Part shown: positions 1-8,082 of the stretch, one piece after another | Layout: each line of letters begins with the position of its first letter | Position numbering within the stretch: position 1 is the first letter of the stretch | Source of the DNA: Kitasatospora sp. Root107 | GTDB taxonomy: Bacteria > Actinomycetota > Actinomycetes > Streptomycetales > Streptomycetaceae | Assembly: GCF_001424875.1 (NCBI RefSeq) | Contig: NZ_LMCT01000012.1 | Span: 572,691 to 609,499 of the forward strand | Direction of reading: 5' to 3' | Length of the DNA stretch: 36,809 bases | Notes under the pieces: model-generated | The model's input: the letters and a program-made list of their open reading frames with translations, nothing else | Database searches by the model: none | What the model was told of the DNA's origin: nothing | Made by a program: the position numbers and the translations under genes

Positions 1-156
1 ATCAGCCACGGCGACCTGGTCCGCAACAACCCCGACCAGACCATGACCATCGACCCCTGCAACCTCCAACTCCTCTACCAGGGCAAGTCCCCCACCGCAG
101 GCGGCCCCTACGACCAACTGCCGTACCGGCCGGGCGTCCTCACCCTGCAGCGCTGA
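1..156 (+). CDS. GH62 alpha-L-arabinofuranosidase, C-terminal end (partial)
   Basis: The first 51 codons are open from the window edge to a TGA. The peptide contains [11 protein letters not shown] and ends [13 protein letters not shown] recognise this as the usual C-terminus of GH62 alpha-L-arabinofuranosidases, secreted enzymes that remove arabinose side chains from arabinoxylan. The catalytic residues, signal peptide and any carbohydrate-binding module would lie upstream of the window, so the family call rests on this tail alone. The gene converges on the NlpC/P60 gene with only 13 nt between the two stop codons and no obvious terminator. Another five-bladed propeller glycosidase is the main alternative. 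Confidence 0.6.
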   Translation: MSHGDLVRNNPDQTMTIDPCNLQLLYQGKSPTAGGPYDQLPYRPGVLTLQR

Positions 157-169
157 CCCACCACCGCCG

Positions 170-1405
170 TCACGGGCGGCCGTAGAAGTCGGGGCGCCCC
201 ATGATCCAGAGACTGGCCTGCTTGATGGCCATCCCGGGTCGGGGCGCCTCGATCATCTGGTCGTCGCCGATGTAGAGGGCGACGTGGTGGATGTCCCGGG
301 CGCGGCCGGTGTCGGTCCAGAAGACCAGGTCGCCTGGGCGGAGTTGGGCGTAGCTGACGGGGGTGGACTCGGCGTACTGGTCGGCGGCGAAGTGGGTCAG
401 GCTCTTGCCCGCGCGGCGCCAGGCCATCATGGTCAGCCCGGAGCAGTCGTAGCCGGCCGGGCCCTCGCCGCCCCAGATGTAGGGCAGGCCGATCTTGGAG
501 CGGGCGAAGGCGATGGCGGCCTCGGCGCCACCGGCCGACCAGGGGGACTCGACAGCAGCGTCGGCGGAGGGGCGGGCCGCGGCGGCTGCGGCTTCCGCGG
601 CAGCCGCAGCCCGGGCAGCCTCCTCCGCCTGGGCCGCGGCGATCGCTTCGAGCGCCTCCCGGCGCTGCCGCTCCAGGTCCAGGGTGCTGTTCCGGGCGGC
701 GGCCAGGGCGGCGAGCAGCTGCTCGCGGCGGGCGGCGATCTCGGTGACCTGGGTCTGCTGGGCGGCCAGCCGGGCCTCGGCCTGCTCCTTGGCCAGCCGG
801 ACGGCGTCGGCTGCCCTGACCGCCTCGGCCTCGGCCGCTCCGGCGGCCTCGGCGGTGCGAGCGGCCTCGGCGGCGGTGGCCGTGGCGGTGTCCAGGATCT
901 CCCTGGTCCGGGCGCCGACCATGCCGATCGCGGCGGCCTGGGCACCGATCGCCCGGGGTCCGTCGGCGCCCAGCAGGGCGTCGAGGGCGGAGAGTTGGGC
1001 GCTGGCGCCCTGCCGGTAGGTCTCGGCGGCCAGCTCGGCGGCCCGTTCGGCGGCCGCCACCCTGGCGGCGGCGGCGACCGCGGCCACCGCTCCGGCCCTG
1101 GCGGCCTCGGCCCGGACCCGGGTCAGCCGGGCCTGGGCGCCGTTGTAGGACTCGACCGCCTGCTCGGCCTCCCGGCCGGCCCGCTCGAGATCGGCCTGGG
1201 CCGCGGTGAGCCGGGCCTCGATCGCGGTGGTGTCGGCGGCCCGGGCGCTCTCCTCCGCCTGGGCGGCGGCGATGTCGTCGGCAGTGGGGTAGGGATCGTC
1301 GGCCGGGGCGGCGATGCCGGGTGCGGCGGCCGCACCCGCGGCGGGCAGCAGACCGAACAGGCCGGAGAGGGTGAGCAGGAGGGTCGGGAGGATTCTGCGA
1401 GCCAC
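170..1405 (-). CDS. Secreted NlpC/P60 peptidoglycan endopeptidase with coiled coil
   Basis: This 411-residue protein probably cuts stem-peptide bonds in peptidoglycan outside the membrane during growth or division. Residues 1-28 form a signal peptide (RR near the N-terminus, Leu-rich core, AAAA). Residues about 40-290 are a long Ala/Glu/Arg-rich coiled coil, as in RipA-like and other actinobacterial hydrolases. The NlpC/P60 domain starts near residue 298, with the catalytic Cys in YDCSGL (about C321), the His in HHVALYIG (about H374) and the following polar segment IEAPR. I chose the GTG at 1405 because GAGAGGG lies 8 nt upstream and the signal peptide begins there; an in-frame ATG at 1453 would add 16 residues without improving it. 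An inverted GTGAC/GTCAC motif lies about 50 nt upstream of the start. Confidence 0.9.
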   Translation of the reverse strand: MARRILPTLLLTLSGLFGLLPAAGAAAAPGIAAPADDPYPTADDIAAAQAEESARAADTTAIEARLTAAQADLERAGREAEQAVESYNGAQARLTRVRAEAARAGAVAAVAAAARVAAAERAAELAAETYRQGASAQLSALDALLGADGPRAIGAQAAAIGMVGARTREILDTATATAAEAARTAEAAGAAEAEAVRAADAVRLAKEQAEARLAAQQTQVTEIAARREQLLAALAAARNSTLDLERQRREALEAIAAAQAEEAARAAAAAEAAAAAARPSADAAVESPWSAGGAEAAIAFARSKIGLPYIWGGEGPAGYDCSGLTMMAWRRAGKSLTHFAADQYAESTPVSYAQLRPGDLVFWTDTGRARDIHHVALYIGDDQMIEAPRPGMAIKQASLWIMGRPDFYGRP

Positions 1406-1453
1406 GGGGTGTCCCTCTCGCGCCGGCTGACGGTGGATCAAATATCTCATCAA

Positions 1454-1469
1454 GTGACAAATCGGTCAC
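1454..1469 (-). promoter_or_regulatory. GTGAC-N6-GTCAC motif upstream of NlpC/P60 gene (MtrA-like site)
   Basis: The sequence gtgac-aaatcg-gtcac occupies 1454-1469, and the palindrome extends one base each side (agtgac/gtcact). Read on either strand it fits the GTNAC-N6-GTNAC pattern described for the actinobacterial response regulator MtrA, which controls cell-wall hydrolase genes. It sits 49-64 nt upstream of the chosen start, in the likely promoter. The protein that binds it is an inference from motif and target class. Confidence 0.4.
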
Positions 1470-1610
1470 TCGTTGTCATAGTTTCAGACCTGACGGTGCC
1501 TCAGCGCCATCCCCACACGGCCGGGCGGGTGAGATGTCGGATTGTCAGCCTCGTTCGGGCGGCGGCGCCGGGCGCGCATGACCGCCCGTCAGCCCGAGCC
1601 CCCGGGACGG

Positions 1611-2681
1611 TCAGTGCGGGCGGCGGGCCTGCGGGTGCGGCAGCCGAGGGGCGGCGGTCCGCAGGCGCCGGTACGGGGCGTGCGGCTCGGGCCCGGCCGG
1701 CGAGGAGGGCCGGACGGCGTACGTCCGGGCCCGCCCGGCCCGGACCGTCCGGCGCCGGGCCACTGCAGGCAAGGTCCGTTCCGGACCGGCGGCGGGGCCG
1801 GGAGCCAGCGGGTGGGCCCGGCGGTCGGCCAGCCGGGCGGAGCGGCGGGCCAGCGCCCGGGCCTCGTGGGCGTCCAGGTGGGCGGTGGCCCGGGCGGCCA
1901 TCCGTTCGGCGACCCGGTGGGTGGCGGTGTGGTGGGCGGGGACCTTGTCGGGGGCCCCTGCGATCAGGTCGAAGAGCCAGGTGCGCGCGCGGTCCGCGCG
2001 GGCGTGCAGCAGCCGTTCGCGCCGGACCGCCCGTGCCCTGCGCCGTGGCCGGGTGGCGTACCGCCAGCGGGCCCAGGGGCTGGTCGGCCGGGCCAGCCGG
2101 ATCGCGCCGATCCAGGACAGGCCGGGGACCATGATGCCGAGCAGCCCGGTCCACACCTTGCCCTTGAACAGCGCGACGATCGAGACCAGCGCGTTCACGC
2201 TGATCACCGCGACCAGGCCCCAGCGGGTGTCCTGCCCCGGCACCACGCCGAGCGGCACGTACCCGGTCAGCAGCAGCGCGGTGAACAGGATGCCGAAGAT
2301 CACCGCGTCCACCGACTTCCGTCCCTGCGCGCTCCAGTACACGTCGTCCAGGTGCAGGATCAGCGCGAACTCGTCCAGCACGAGCCCGCAGCCGATGCCG
2401 AAGCTGAACCCGAACCAGTCGATCCACGGGGTCGCGCCGTTGGTGGCGAACACCCCGATCCCGCCGAGCAGCAGGAAGCCGAGGCCGAACACCATGTGAT
2501 GGATGTGCAGGCCGCCGGGGGTGATGTTGCCGGGCCACCAGCGCACCTTCGCCCGGATCATCCGCACGCTGACCCGGATCAGCACGAACGACAGGATGAA
2601 GCCCGCCAGCAGTAGGAACAGCGGCTGCTTGTGCGCGGCCACGATATGCGTCCGGTAGCCGTCCAGCAGGGCTTCGATCAT
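1611..2681 (-). CDS. Multi-spanning membrane protein with conserved LHIHHMVFG motif
   Basis: A 356-residue integral membrane protein of unknown function. The first ~210 residues hold about six hydrophobic segments. The first (LFLLLAGFILSFVLIRVSV) is followed by a short loop with GLHIHHMVFGLGF, and another acidic-His cluster (LDEFALILHLDDVYW) comes later; clustered His and Asp in or next to membrane helices suggest metal or proton chemistry, which is inference. The C-terminal ~140 residues are Arg/Ala/His-rich and cytoplasmic. I chose the ATG at 2681 because it precedes the first helix and has GAAGG 8 nt upstream; a longer reading would add a Cys/Arg/Pro-rich non-membrane stretch. It lies 46 nt downstream of the ThrE gene and is probably co-transcribed with it. 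Confidence 0.75.
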   Translation of the reverse strand: MIEALLDGYRTHIVAAHKQPLFLLLAGFILSFVLIRVSVRMIRAKVRWWPGNITPGGLHIHHMVFGLGFLLLGGIGVFATNGATPWIDWFGFSFGIGCGLVLDEFALILHLDDVYWSAQGRKSVDAVIFGILFTALLLTGYVPLGVVPGQDTRWGLVAVISVNALVSIVALFKGKVWTGLLGIMVPGLSWIGAIRLARPTSPWARWRYATRPRRRARAVRRERLLHARADRARTWLFDLIAGAPDKVPAHHTATHRVAERMAARATAHLDAHEARALARRSARLADRRAHPLAPGPAAGPERTLPAVARRRTVRAGRARTYAVRPSSPAGPEPHAPYRRLRTAAPRLPHPQARRPH

Positions 2682-2727
2682 GGGTCGTACCTTCGTTCCG
2701 TCCTGACCCCGGGCCGGTGACCGGGGA

Positions 2728-4509
2728 TCAGAAACCGCGGGTCCGCTTGGCCGCCCGGCGCGGCACCAACAGGTAGGGGGCAAGCCGTTCGTCAGCCGTA
2801 CCGAGGCCCCGGGTGCCCGACAGGGTGCTGGGCATCTTCATGAAGAGACGCGCGATCTCCCCTCCGAGGTTGACCCCGACCGCCAGGGCGAGCGCCAGGG
2901 CGGCGGCCCGGCCGACCTGGACCACGCCGCCGACCGGGTTGTTCTGGGTGAAGGCCAGCATCCCGAGGTAGATCGCCGAACCCGGCATCAGCGGCCCGAG
3001 CGCGGCGGTCATGTACGGCAGCGCGGAGGTCGCCTGGTAACGGGCGGCCAGCTGGCCGAACAGGCCGACCAGGCCGGCCGCGATCCCGGTGGCGACGATC
3101 GGGGAGACCTCCGCGTTGTAGGCCAGCACCCCGTACGTGGACCAGCCGATGCCGCTGTTCAGGGTGACCAGCGGAAGGATTCTGCGGTCGGTCTGCAGCA
3201 GCATCGCGAATGCCAGTGTGAGCACCATCGCCGCCACCAGCTGCACCGGTGGGTGGCTGATCCCGATCAGGCTCTCGCTCGGGTTCAGGTTCGGATCGAG
3301 TTTGGAGCCCGCGTAGAGCACCAGCATCACGCCGATCACGATGCCCGCGACCAGGTACAGCACCTCGAGCAGCCGGGCGGCGGCGGTGATGTAGAAGCCG
3401 GTCAGACCGTCCTGCACGGCGGCCACCAGGGCCCGGCCGGGCAGCAGCGCGAACAGCCCACCGGTGATCACCACCGAACCGCGCAGGCCGAGGTGATTGA
3501 GCGACAGGATGATGCCGGAGACCGCGGCGGGCATCGCCGCCAGCACGAACTGGTAGAACTCCGGCAGCCCGCGCCGGGCCACCAGCGAGGCCAGCCGGTC
3601 ACCGAGTATCGCCGCCACGAAGGCGTTCGCGAAGACCAGCCAGGCCTTGGCGTCCAGCTTGCCACCGACCAGGAAGGTGGCCGCCCCGGCCAGCAGCCCG
3701 GTGGCCAGCGCCAGCAGCCAGCCCGGGTACGGGTGCCGGTTGCGGCGGATCTCGGCGAGCCGCCGGTAGGCGTCGTTCACCGTCAGCTGCTCGGCAGTGA
3801 TGTCGGCGACCAGCCGGTAGACGGCGGCCAGCCGGGTGTAGTCGGAGGTCCGGCGGCGGACCACCCGGTCGGCGGTGACCGGGGGTTCGACCAGCGAGGG
3901 CTGGTAGGAGATGCCGATCAGCGTGAAGGTGACCTGCGGCTCGCAGTGGTCGAGGCCGAAGGCGTGCGCGATGCCGAGCATCGCGGCCTCGACGTCCTCG
4001 GCGGCCTCGCCGCTGGCCAGCAGCAGTTCGCCGATCCGCAGCGTCAGGTCGAGCACCCGCGGCACGTTGCGCTTCACCGCGGACTCGGGCTTCTGCTCCC
4101 GCTGGGTCCGCTCGTAGGCCGGCCGCTCTGCCATCGGGGTGCGCAGCAGGGTGCGCATCCGGTCCGGCCAGGGGGCCTCGCCGGGCGCGCCCTGACGGAG
4201 CGTCGGGACGGCGATCCCGGTCGGCGGACTGAAGCCGACCGCCTTCCAGACCTCGGGAGTCAGCGTGTCCTCGGGGTTGTAGACCGGCTCGGCCGCCTCG
4301 GCCGGGCTGAGCAGGCCCTCGGTCTGCTGCGGCGCCGGAGCCAGCGGGATGACGGTCTGCTGCTCGAGCGGGGGCGCGGCCGAGCCGAGCAGGCCCTCGG
4401 TGGGCGGGGCCTCACCTGGGAGTACCGGCTTCTTCGGCACCGGCCGGGGCGGCCTACCGCCCCTGACCTTCTTGCCGCCACCGGGTCGGCCCCGGCCCCG
4501 CTTCGGCAC
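2728..4509 (-). CDS. Threonine/serine exporter family protein (ThrE type)
   Basis: This 593-residue inner-membrane protein probably exports threonine/serine or related small molecules, as ThrE does in Corynebacterium. Residues 1-150 are a soluble, Pro/Arg/Gly-rich N-terminus that begins PKRGRGRPGGGKK. From about 150, RVLDLTLRIGELLLASGEAA starts the conserved DUF1212/ThrE domain, a cytoplasmic half with the conserved TLIGISY region. About ten hydrophobic helices follow in two blocks (ThrE and ThrE_2). The GTG start at 4509 has a perfect GGAGGAG six bases upstream. The gene lies between DedA (86 nt upstream) and a membrane protein (46 nt downstream) on the same strand, a likely three-gene unit. 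Substrate is not determined by sequence. Confidence 0.85.
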   Translation of the reverse strand: MPKRGRGRPGGGKKVRGGRPPRPVPKKPVLPGEAPPTEGLLGSAAPPLEQQTVIPLAPAPQQTEGLLSPAEAAEPVYNPEDTLTPEVWKAVGFSPPTGIAVPTLRQGAPGEAPWPDRMRTLLRTPMAERPAYERTQREQKPESAVKRNVPRVLDLTLRIGELLLASGEAAEDVEAAMLGIAHAFGLDHCEPQVTFTLIGISYQPSLVEPPVTADRVVRRRTSDYTRLAAVYRLVADITAEQLTVNDAYRRLAEIRRNRHPYPGWLLALATGLLAGAATFLVGGKLDAKAWLVFANAFVAAILGDRLASLVARRGLPEFYQFVLAAMPAAVSGIILSLNHLGLRGSVVITGGLFALLPGRALVAAVQDGLTGFYITAAARLLEVLYLVAGIVIGVMLVLYAGSKLDPNLNPSESLIGISHPPVQLVAAMVLTLAFAMLLQTDRRILPLVTLNSGIGWSTYGVLAYNAEVSPIVATGIAAGLVGLFGQLAARYQATSALPYMTAALGPLMPGSAIYLGMLAFTQNNPVGGVVQVGRAAALALALAVGVNLGGEIARLFMKMPSTLSGTRGLGTADERLAPYLLVPRRAAKRTRGF

Positions 4510-4595
4510 TGCCGCTCCTCCGCCGCCCCGGTCCGCATGGTGATCGTCGGTCCCACCTTGCCTGATCGGACGGCCGGATGCACAACAGCCTGAGG

Positions 4596-5231
4596 TCAGC
4601 CCGTCCCCGCCGCGGTCCGACGGGCCCTCAGAAGTTCGACCGCGACCGGAATCACCGAGACCAGCACGATCGCGACCAGGATCGCCTCGATGTTCTCCCG
4701 GACGAACGGGATCTGGCCGAGGAAGTAGCCGAGCACGGTGACCCCGGCACCCCAGAGCACGCCGCCGACCATGTTGTAGACCACGAAGGTGCGGTAGTTC
4801 ATCCGGCTCACGCCCGCCACGATCGGCGTGAAGGTCCGGACGATCGGCACGAACCTGGCCAGCACGATCGCCTTCGGCCCGTGCCGGTCGAAGAAGGCGG
4901 CGGCCTTCTCCACGTTCTCCTGCTTGAACAGCCGCGAGTCCGGGCGGCGGAACAGACTCGGGCCGACCTTCCGGCCGAACAGATAGCCGACCTGGTCGCC
5001 GGCCACCGCCGCCAGCACGATCAGCACGCACATCAGCCAGAGCGGCTGGGTCAGGTACGTGCCGTCCGCCACCAGCAGCCCTGCGGTGAACAGCAGCGAG
5101 TCACCCGGCAGGAAGAAGCCGATCAGCAGGCCCGACTCGGCGAACACGATGGCCAGGATGCCGACCGGCCCGAAGGTGGATATCAGCGTGGTCGGGTCGA
5201 GCCAGGACGGACCGAGGGCAAGGCTGGTCAC
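4596..5231 (-). CDS. DedA family membrane protein
   Basis: A 211-residue DedA-family (SNARE-associated/VTT) membrane protein; members flip undecaprenyl phosphate or phospholipids and affect envelope stress resistance. The signature ESGLLIGFFLPGDSLLF is at about residues 35-51. The second family motif, RFVPIVRTFTPIVAGVSRM, with its essential Arg residues, lies in the second half, followed by GGVLWGAGVTVLGYFLG. I chose the GTG at 5231 because GAGGAG lies 9 nt upstream and the length matches the family; the in-frame extension to 5468 has no family similarity. It is the first gene of the leftward DedA-ThrE-membrane protein run. Confidence 0.88.
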   Translation of the reverse strand: MTSLALGPSWLDPTTLISTFGPVGILAIVFAESGLLIGFFLPGDSLLFTAGLLVADGTYLTQPLWLMCVLIVLAAVAGDQVGYLFGRKVGPSLFRRPDSRLFKQENVEKAAAFFDRHGPKAIVLARFVPIVRTFTPIVAGVSRMNYRTFVVYNMVGGVLWGAGVTVLGYFLGQIPFVRENIEAILVAIVLVSVIPVAVELLRARRTAAGTG

Positions 5232-5325
5232 GGGCAGGCGCTCCTCAGGGCGGCAGCTTAGGCAAAGAAACAGTAAAGCATCGACCAAGTAAGCGACGCG
5301 TGAGGGCCGAGATTCCCGGCATACC

Positions 5326-5338
5326 GGACATTCTGTCC
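5326..5338. promoter_or_regulatory. 13-bp palindrome GGACA-TTC-TGTCC in a divergent promoter region
   Basis: ggacattctgtcc is a perfect 5+3+5 palindrome between the divergent DedA gene (start 5231) and the short rightward gene at 5343, ending 4 nt before that ATG. It could be an operator. No regulator is encoded beside it. Confidence 0.25.
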
Positions 5339-5342
5339 GATC

Positions 5343-5528
5343 ATGAGCAGTAACGAAGCCGAGCTGCTGCTGTTCGCCTCGATCAAACGCGGCGGCCTGC
5401 TGATCGGGCGTTCGCTGCCCCAGTCGATCGAGGACCGGATCGAACAGACCCTCCGTCAACAGCCGCACGTGGACGCCGTCCTGGAGCTGATCACCATCCT
5501 GTACGGCCCCACCCCTGGACCCGCCTAG
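5343..5528 (+). pseudogene. 61-residue fragment resembling the C-terminal domain of a CDF cation transporter
   Basis: The reading frame has normal codon use for the window (high G/C at third positions), so it is or was coding. The stretch LLIGRSLPQSIEDRIEQTL followed by PHVDAVLELITILYGP resembles the junction between the last helix and the cytoplasmic ferredoxin-like domain of cation diffusion facilitators (LLIGE...VERVLHLRTMHLGP). No transmembrane part precedes it, and the domain stops half way: the last residues (PTPGPA) and the TAG are encoded in sequence that pairs with the adjacent repeat. I infer a remnant of a CDF gene cut by the repeat. The alternative is a genuine small regulatory protein. 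No clear ribosome binding site is visible before the ATG. Confidence 0.45.
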
Positions 5529-5714
5529 CTCGGCATCTACGGTCCAGGGGCTCGGGGAACCGCGACGCCGACCTCAGAAAAGGCGATCCGCGCGTAAATG
5601 GTCAGGCACTTTCGCAGTGACCCGCACGCCAGATCTCCTCGCCCACGCGGCGGAGCCGCACATCAGCAGAGCCCCGAGCCCCTGGACCGCAAATGGTTGA
5701 GCACCTGCCAAAAG
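5512..5714. repeat. Dispersed long inverted repeat, copy A
   Basis: The arms ggtccaggggctcgggg (5541-5557) and ccccgagcccctggacc (5672-5688) are perfect 17-bp inverted copies. Weaker pairing continues outward to about 5528 and 5702, and an extra half-arm cccctggacc (5512-5521) also pairs with 5541-5550. Inside, 5551-5617 matches copies B and C closely, ending in ggtcaggcactttcgca. Copy A then has about 50 nt not seen in B. On its right edge CTTTTGGCAG (read leftward) begins directly after the TAG stop of the TPR-like gene. It lies between convergent genes and probably works as a two-way terminator. Confidence 0.8.
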
Positions 5715-8039
5715 CTAAAGGTCGTACCGCTCGACGATCTCCCGGTGCGGCCCCACGTCCACCCCTGCGGCGGCGGCGAGTTCGGGCCAGCTGAGCGGGT
5801 GGTCCCACCCCCTGGTCAGGGTGTTCAGGATCGCGTCGGCCTCCGCCGCCGAGGCGAGCGGCGGCACGCCGAGTGCGGCGTAGACCCCGGGCAGCGAGGC
5901 CCCCGTCTCCGGGTCCAGCAGCGTGTAGCCGTCCCCGCTGTGGGCCCAGACCGCGAAACCCGCGTCGGTGAGCGCCTCGCGGAAGGTCACCCACTGCACC
6001 GTCCCCGGCCAGACCCCGTCCAGCCACCAGGTGGTGAAGCCCGCCGGGTCGAGCAGTGTGAGCAGCTCGAAGGCCGGCCGCCAGTCCAGGCCCTGGTCCT
6101 CGGGTGCCTCGTTCAGCAGGGTGGGGCCGAAGACGACCACGTCCCCGTGATTGACCGTCAGGTCGTCGCCGAGCACCGGCATGATCCGGGCGGTCGCCGG
6201 TCCGGTGCGGATCGCCGGGAGATCCGCCGGGGTGCCGTTGCTGCGCCGGGCCCGGACGGTGACGACCTGCCACTCCTCGTCCACCGGTCCGCTGTCCTGC
6301 TCGAAGTCGATGCCGAGCAGGGCACCGGTGGAGCGGACCACCGCCCAGTCCCGGTTGGCGGTGGCGGCGGTCACCAGCTGCCAGAGGTCGGCGCCGTGCA
6401 CGGTGCGGTACTGGAGCTCGGCGGGTGTGCCCTCGGCCGGCAGGGCGTGCTCCAGCAGCTCCTGGTAGAGGCGCTGGGCGGTGACGTGGTCGCCGAGCCG
6501 GCCGGCGGCCAGCGCGCCGAGCCGGCGCGGGTTGATCCGGCTCGGGTCCTCGGCGATCATCGCGGCGCAGTGCTCACCGACCTCGGCCCAGCGGCCTTCG
6601 GCGGCGGCCCAGCGGGCCCTGGCCCAGTACGCGTCGGCTGGGCTGTCCGCCATCAGCCGGTCCGCCAGCCGGCGGATCCCGTCGCCGTCCCCCGCGTCGA
6701 TCAGTGCGGCGAACAGCACCCGGGCCAACTGCCCGTTGGCCGGGTCGACTTCGAGCTGGGCCCAGAGCAGGTCGGCGGCCGCCCTGGCATGGCCGAGCCC
6801 ACCCAGTGCACCGGCCAGACCGGTCAGCAGATCGGTCGCCGGAGCGGCCGCGTGGGCGGCGGCCAGCAGGTCGGCGGCCTGCTCGCCGGCCAGCGAGTGG
6901 CCGGCCATCCAGTCCCGGAACTTCTCGACCGGCACCGGGAGTTCGGCCACCGGCAGGGCTTCGGCAGCGGCCCGCAGCGCGGCCACCCGGTCCGCCACTC
7001 CGTCGGTACGGCGGAGCAGGCCGAGCTTGCGCTCGCCGGTACCGGCCAGCGTCCTGGCCACCTCCCGGGCGCCGCGCCGGACGGCCAGCCGTCCGGCCAC
7101 CAACAGCAGATCCAGGCAGGGGCGGTGGGACCCGGCCGCGTCCAGGTAGCCGACCCAGTGCGCCAGCCGGGCACCCAGCTCGGCGTCGTTGAGGTAGGCG
7201 TCGGCCTCGACCAGCGCGGCCACCGCGGAGGCCCAGCGGTACCGGATGTCGGCGAAGTTCTCCGCCTCCTCCGGCTCGGGCAGCTGCACCAGTGCGGCTT
7301 CGGTCCGCCCCAGCGAGGCCAGCATCAGCGCCCGCCCGACCGAAAGCTTTCGGCGGTCGTCCTCGTCCAACTGCCGCCGGGTGGCCAGGAATCCGGCCTC
7401 GGCGGTGTCGTACGCGTCCAGCGCCTCCTGGTGCCGGCCGAGCCGGTGCAGCGCGGAGGCCCGGCTGTGACCGAAGGCCAGCGAGACCTGTTCCCCCGCC
7501 GCCAGGATCCGGGCCTGGGCCCGGTCCAGGTGGGCGAGGGCGGCCTCGGCCCGGTCGTCGTCCTCCAGGGTGTCGGCGTACTCCCGGGAGAGGCAGTCGA
7601 AGCAGGCCCGGGCCGGTTCGACCCGCTCCAGGGTCTCCTCCAGCACGGCGAGCCGCTCGGTCACGTAGCCGGGGCCGTCGATGTTGGCGTGGCAGATGGT
7701 GAAGTCCTGCACCGCGCAGACCGACTGCGGACAGGACTCGGTCTCCGGCCGGTGCGCGAACTCCAGCAGCGAGACCGCCTCTTCGAGCGCCGCCTCGCCT
7801 TGGTGACGCTTGTTCAGCAGGTTCTGCAGCCGCCAGTGCCGCAGGAAGACCTCGACCCACGGCAGGTCGAGCGCGCGGGCGGCGGCCAGCGCCTCCGGGA
7901 AGACCGCGTCCAGTTGCTCGTTCCGCCCCTCGACGGCGTGCCCGGCGATCTCCGCCAGTGCGGCGGCCAACCGGTGCTGGCCGGCCTCCACCAGGCGGGC
8001 GTGGCTGTCGTGCACCCAGGCCCAGATGTCGGTGCTCAT
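5715..8039 (-). CDS. TPR-like repeat protein, partner of the HSP90-like protein
   Basis: A 774-residue, all-helical soluble protein without signal peptide or membrane segment. Much of it is degenerate 30-40-residue helix-turn-helix repeats rich in Ala, Leu and Arg (for example DLPWVEVFLRHWRLQNLLN and HRLGRHQEALDAYDTAEAGF, the second a good TPR). It also has several Cys residues (ESCPQSVCAVQ, ARACFDCLSREY). The gene follows the HSP90-like gene by 43 nt and is almost certainly co-transcribed. The pairing suggests a co-chaperone or client adaptor, by analogy with eukaryotic TPR co-chaperones; that role is inference. The ATG at 8039 gives MSTDIWAWVHDSH. The stop codon abuts repeat copy A. No enzymatic motif was recognised in the last ~200 residues. 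Confidence 0.75.
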   Translation of the reverse strand: MSTDIWAWVHDSHARLVEAGQHRLAAALAEIAGHAVEGRNEQLDAVFPEALAAARALDLPWVEVFLRHWRLQNLLNKRHQGEAALEEAVSLLEFAHRPETESCPQSVCAVQDFTICHANIDGPGYVTERLAVLEETLERVEPARACFDCLSREYADTLEDDDRAEAALAHLDRAQARILAAGEQVSLAFGHSRASALHRLGRHQEALDAYDTAEAGFLATRRQLDEDDRRKLSVGRALMLASLGRTEAALVQLPEPEEAENFADIRYRWASAVAALVEADAYLNDAELGARLAHWVGYLDAAGSHRPCLDLLLVAGRLAVRRGAREVARTLAGTGERKLGLLRRTDGVADRVAALRAAAEALPVAELPVPVEKFRDWMAGHSLAGEQAADLLAAAHAAAPATDLLTGLAGALGGLGHARAAADLLWAQLEVDPANGQLARVLFAALIDAGDGDGIRRLADRLMADSPADAYWARARWAAAEGRWAEVGEHCAAMIAEDPSRINPRRLGALAAGRLGDHVTAQRLYQELLEHALPAEGTPAELQYRTVHGADLWQLVTAATANRDWAVVRSTGALLGIDFEQDSGPVDEEWQVVTVRARRSNGTPADLPAIRTGPATARIMPVLGDDLTVNHGDVVVFGPTLLNEAPEDQGLDWRPAFELLTLLDPAGFTTWWLDGVWPGTVQWVTFREALTDAGFAVWAHSGDGYTLLDPETGASLPGVYAALGVPPLASAAEADAILNTLTRGWDHPLSWPELAAAAGVDVGPHREIVERYDL

Positions 8040-8082
8040 GCGGCTTCCCCCTTGCCGGGCGTGCCCGGGCCGTTCACTGCGG

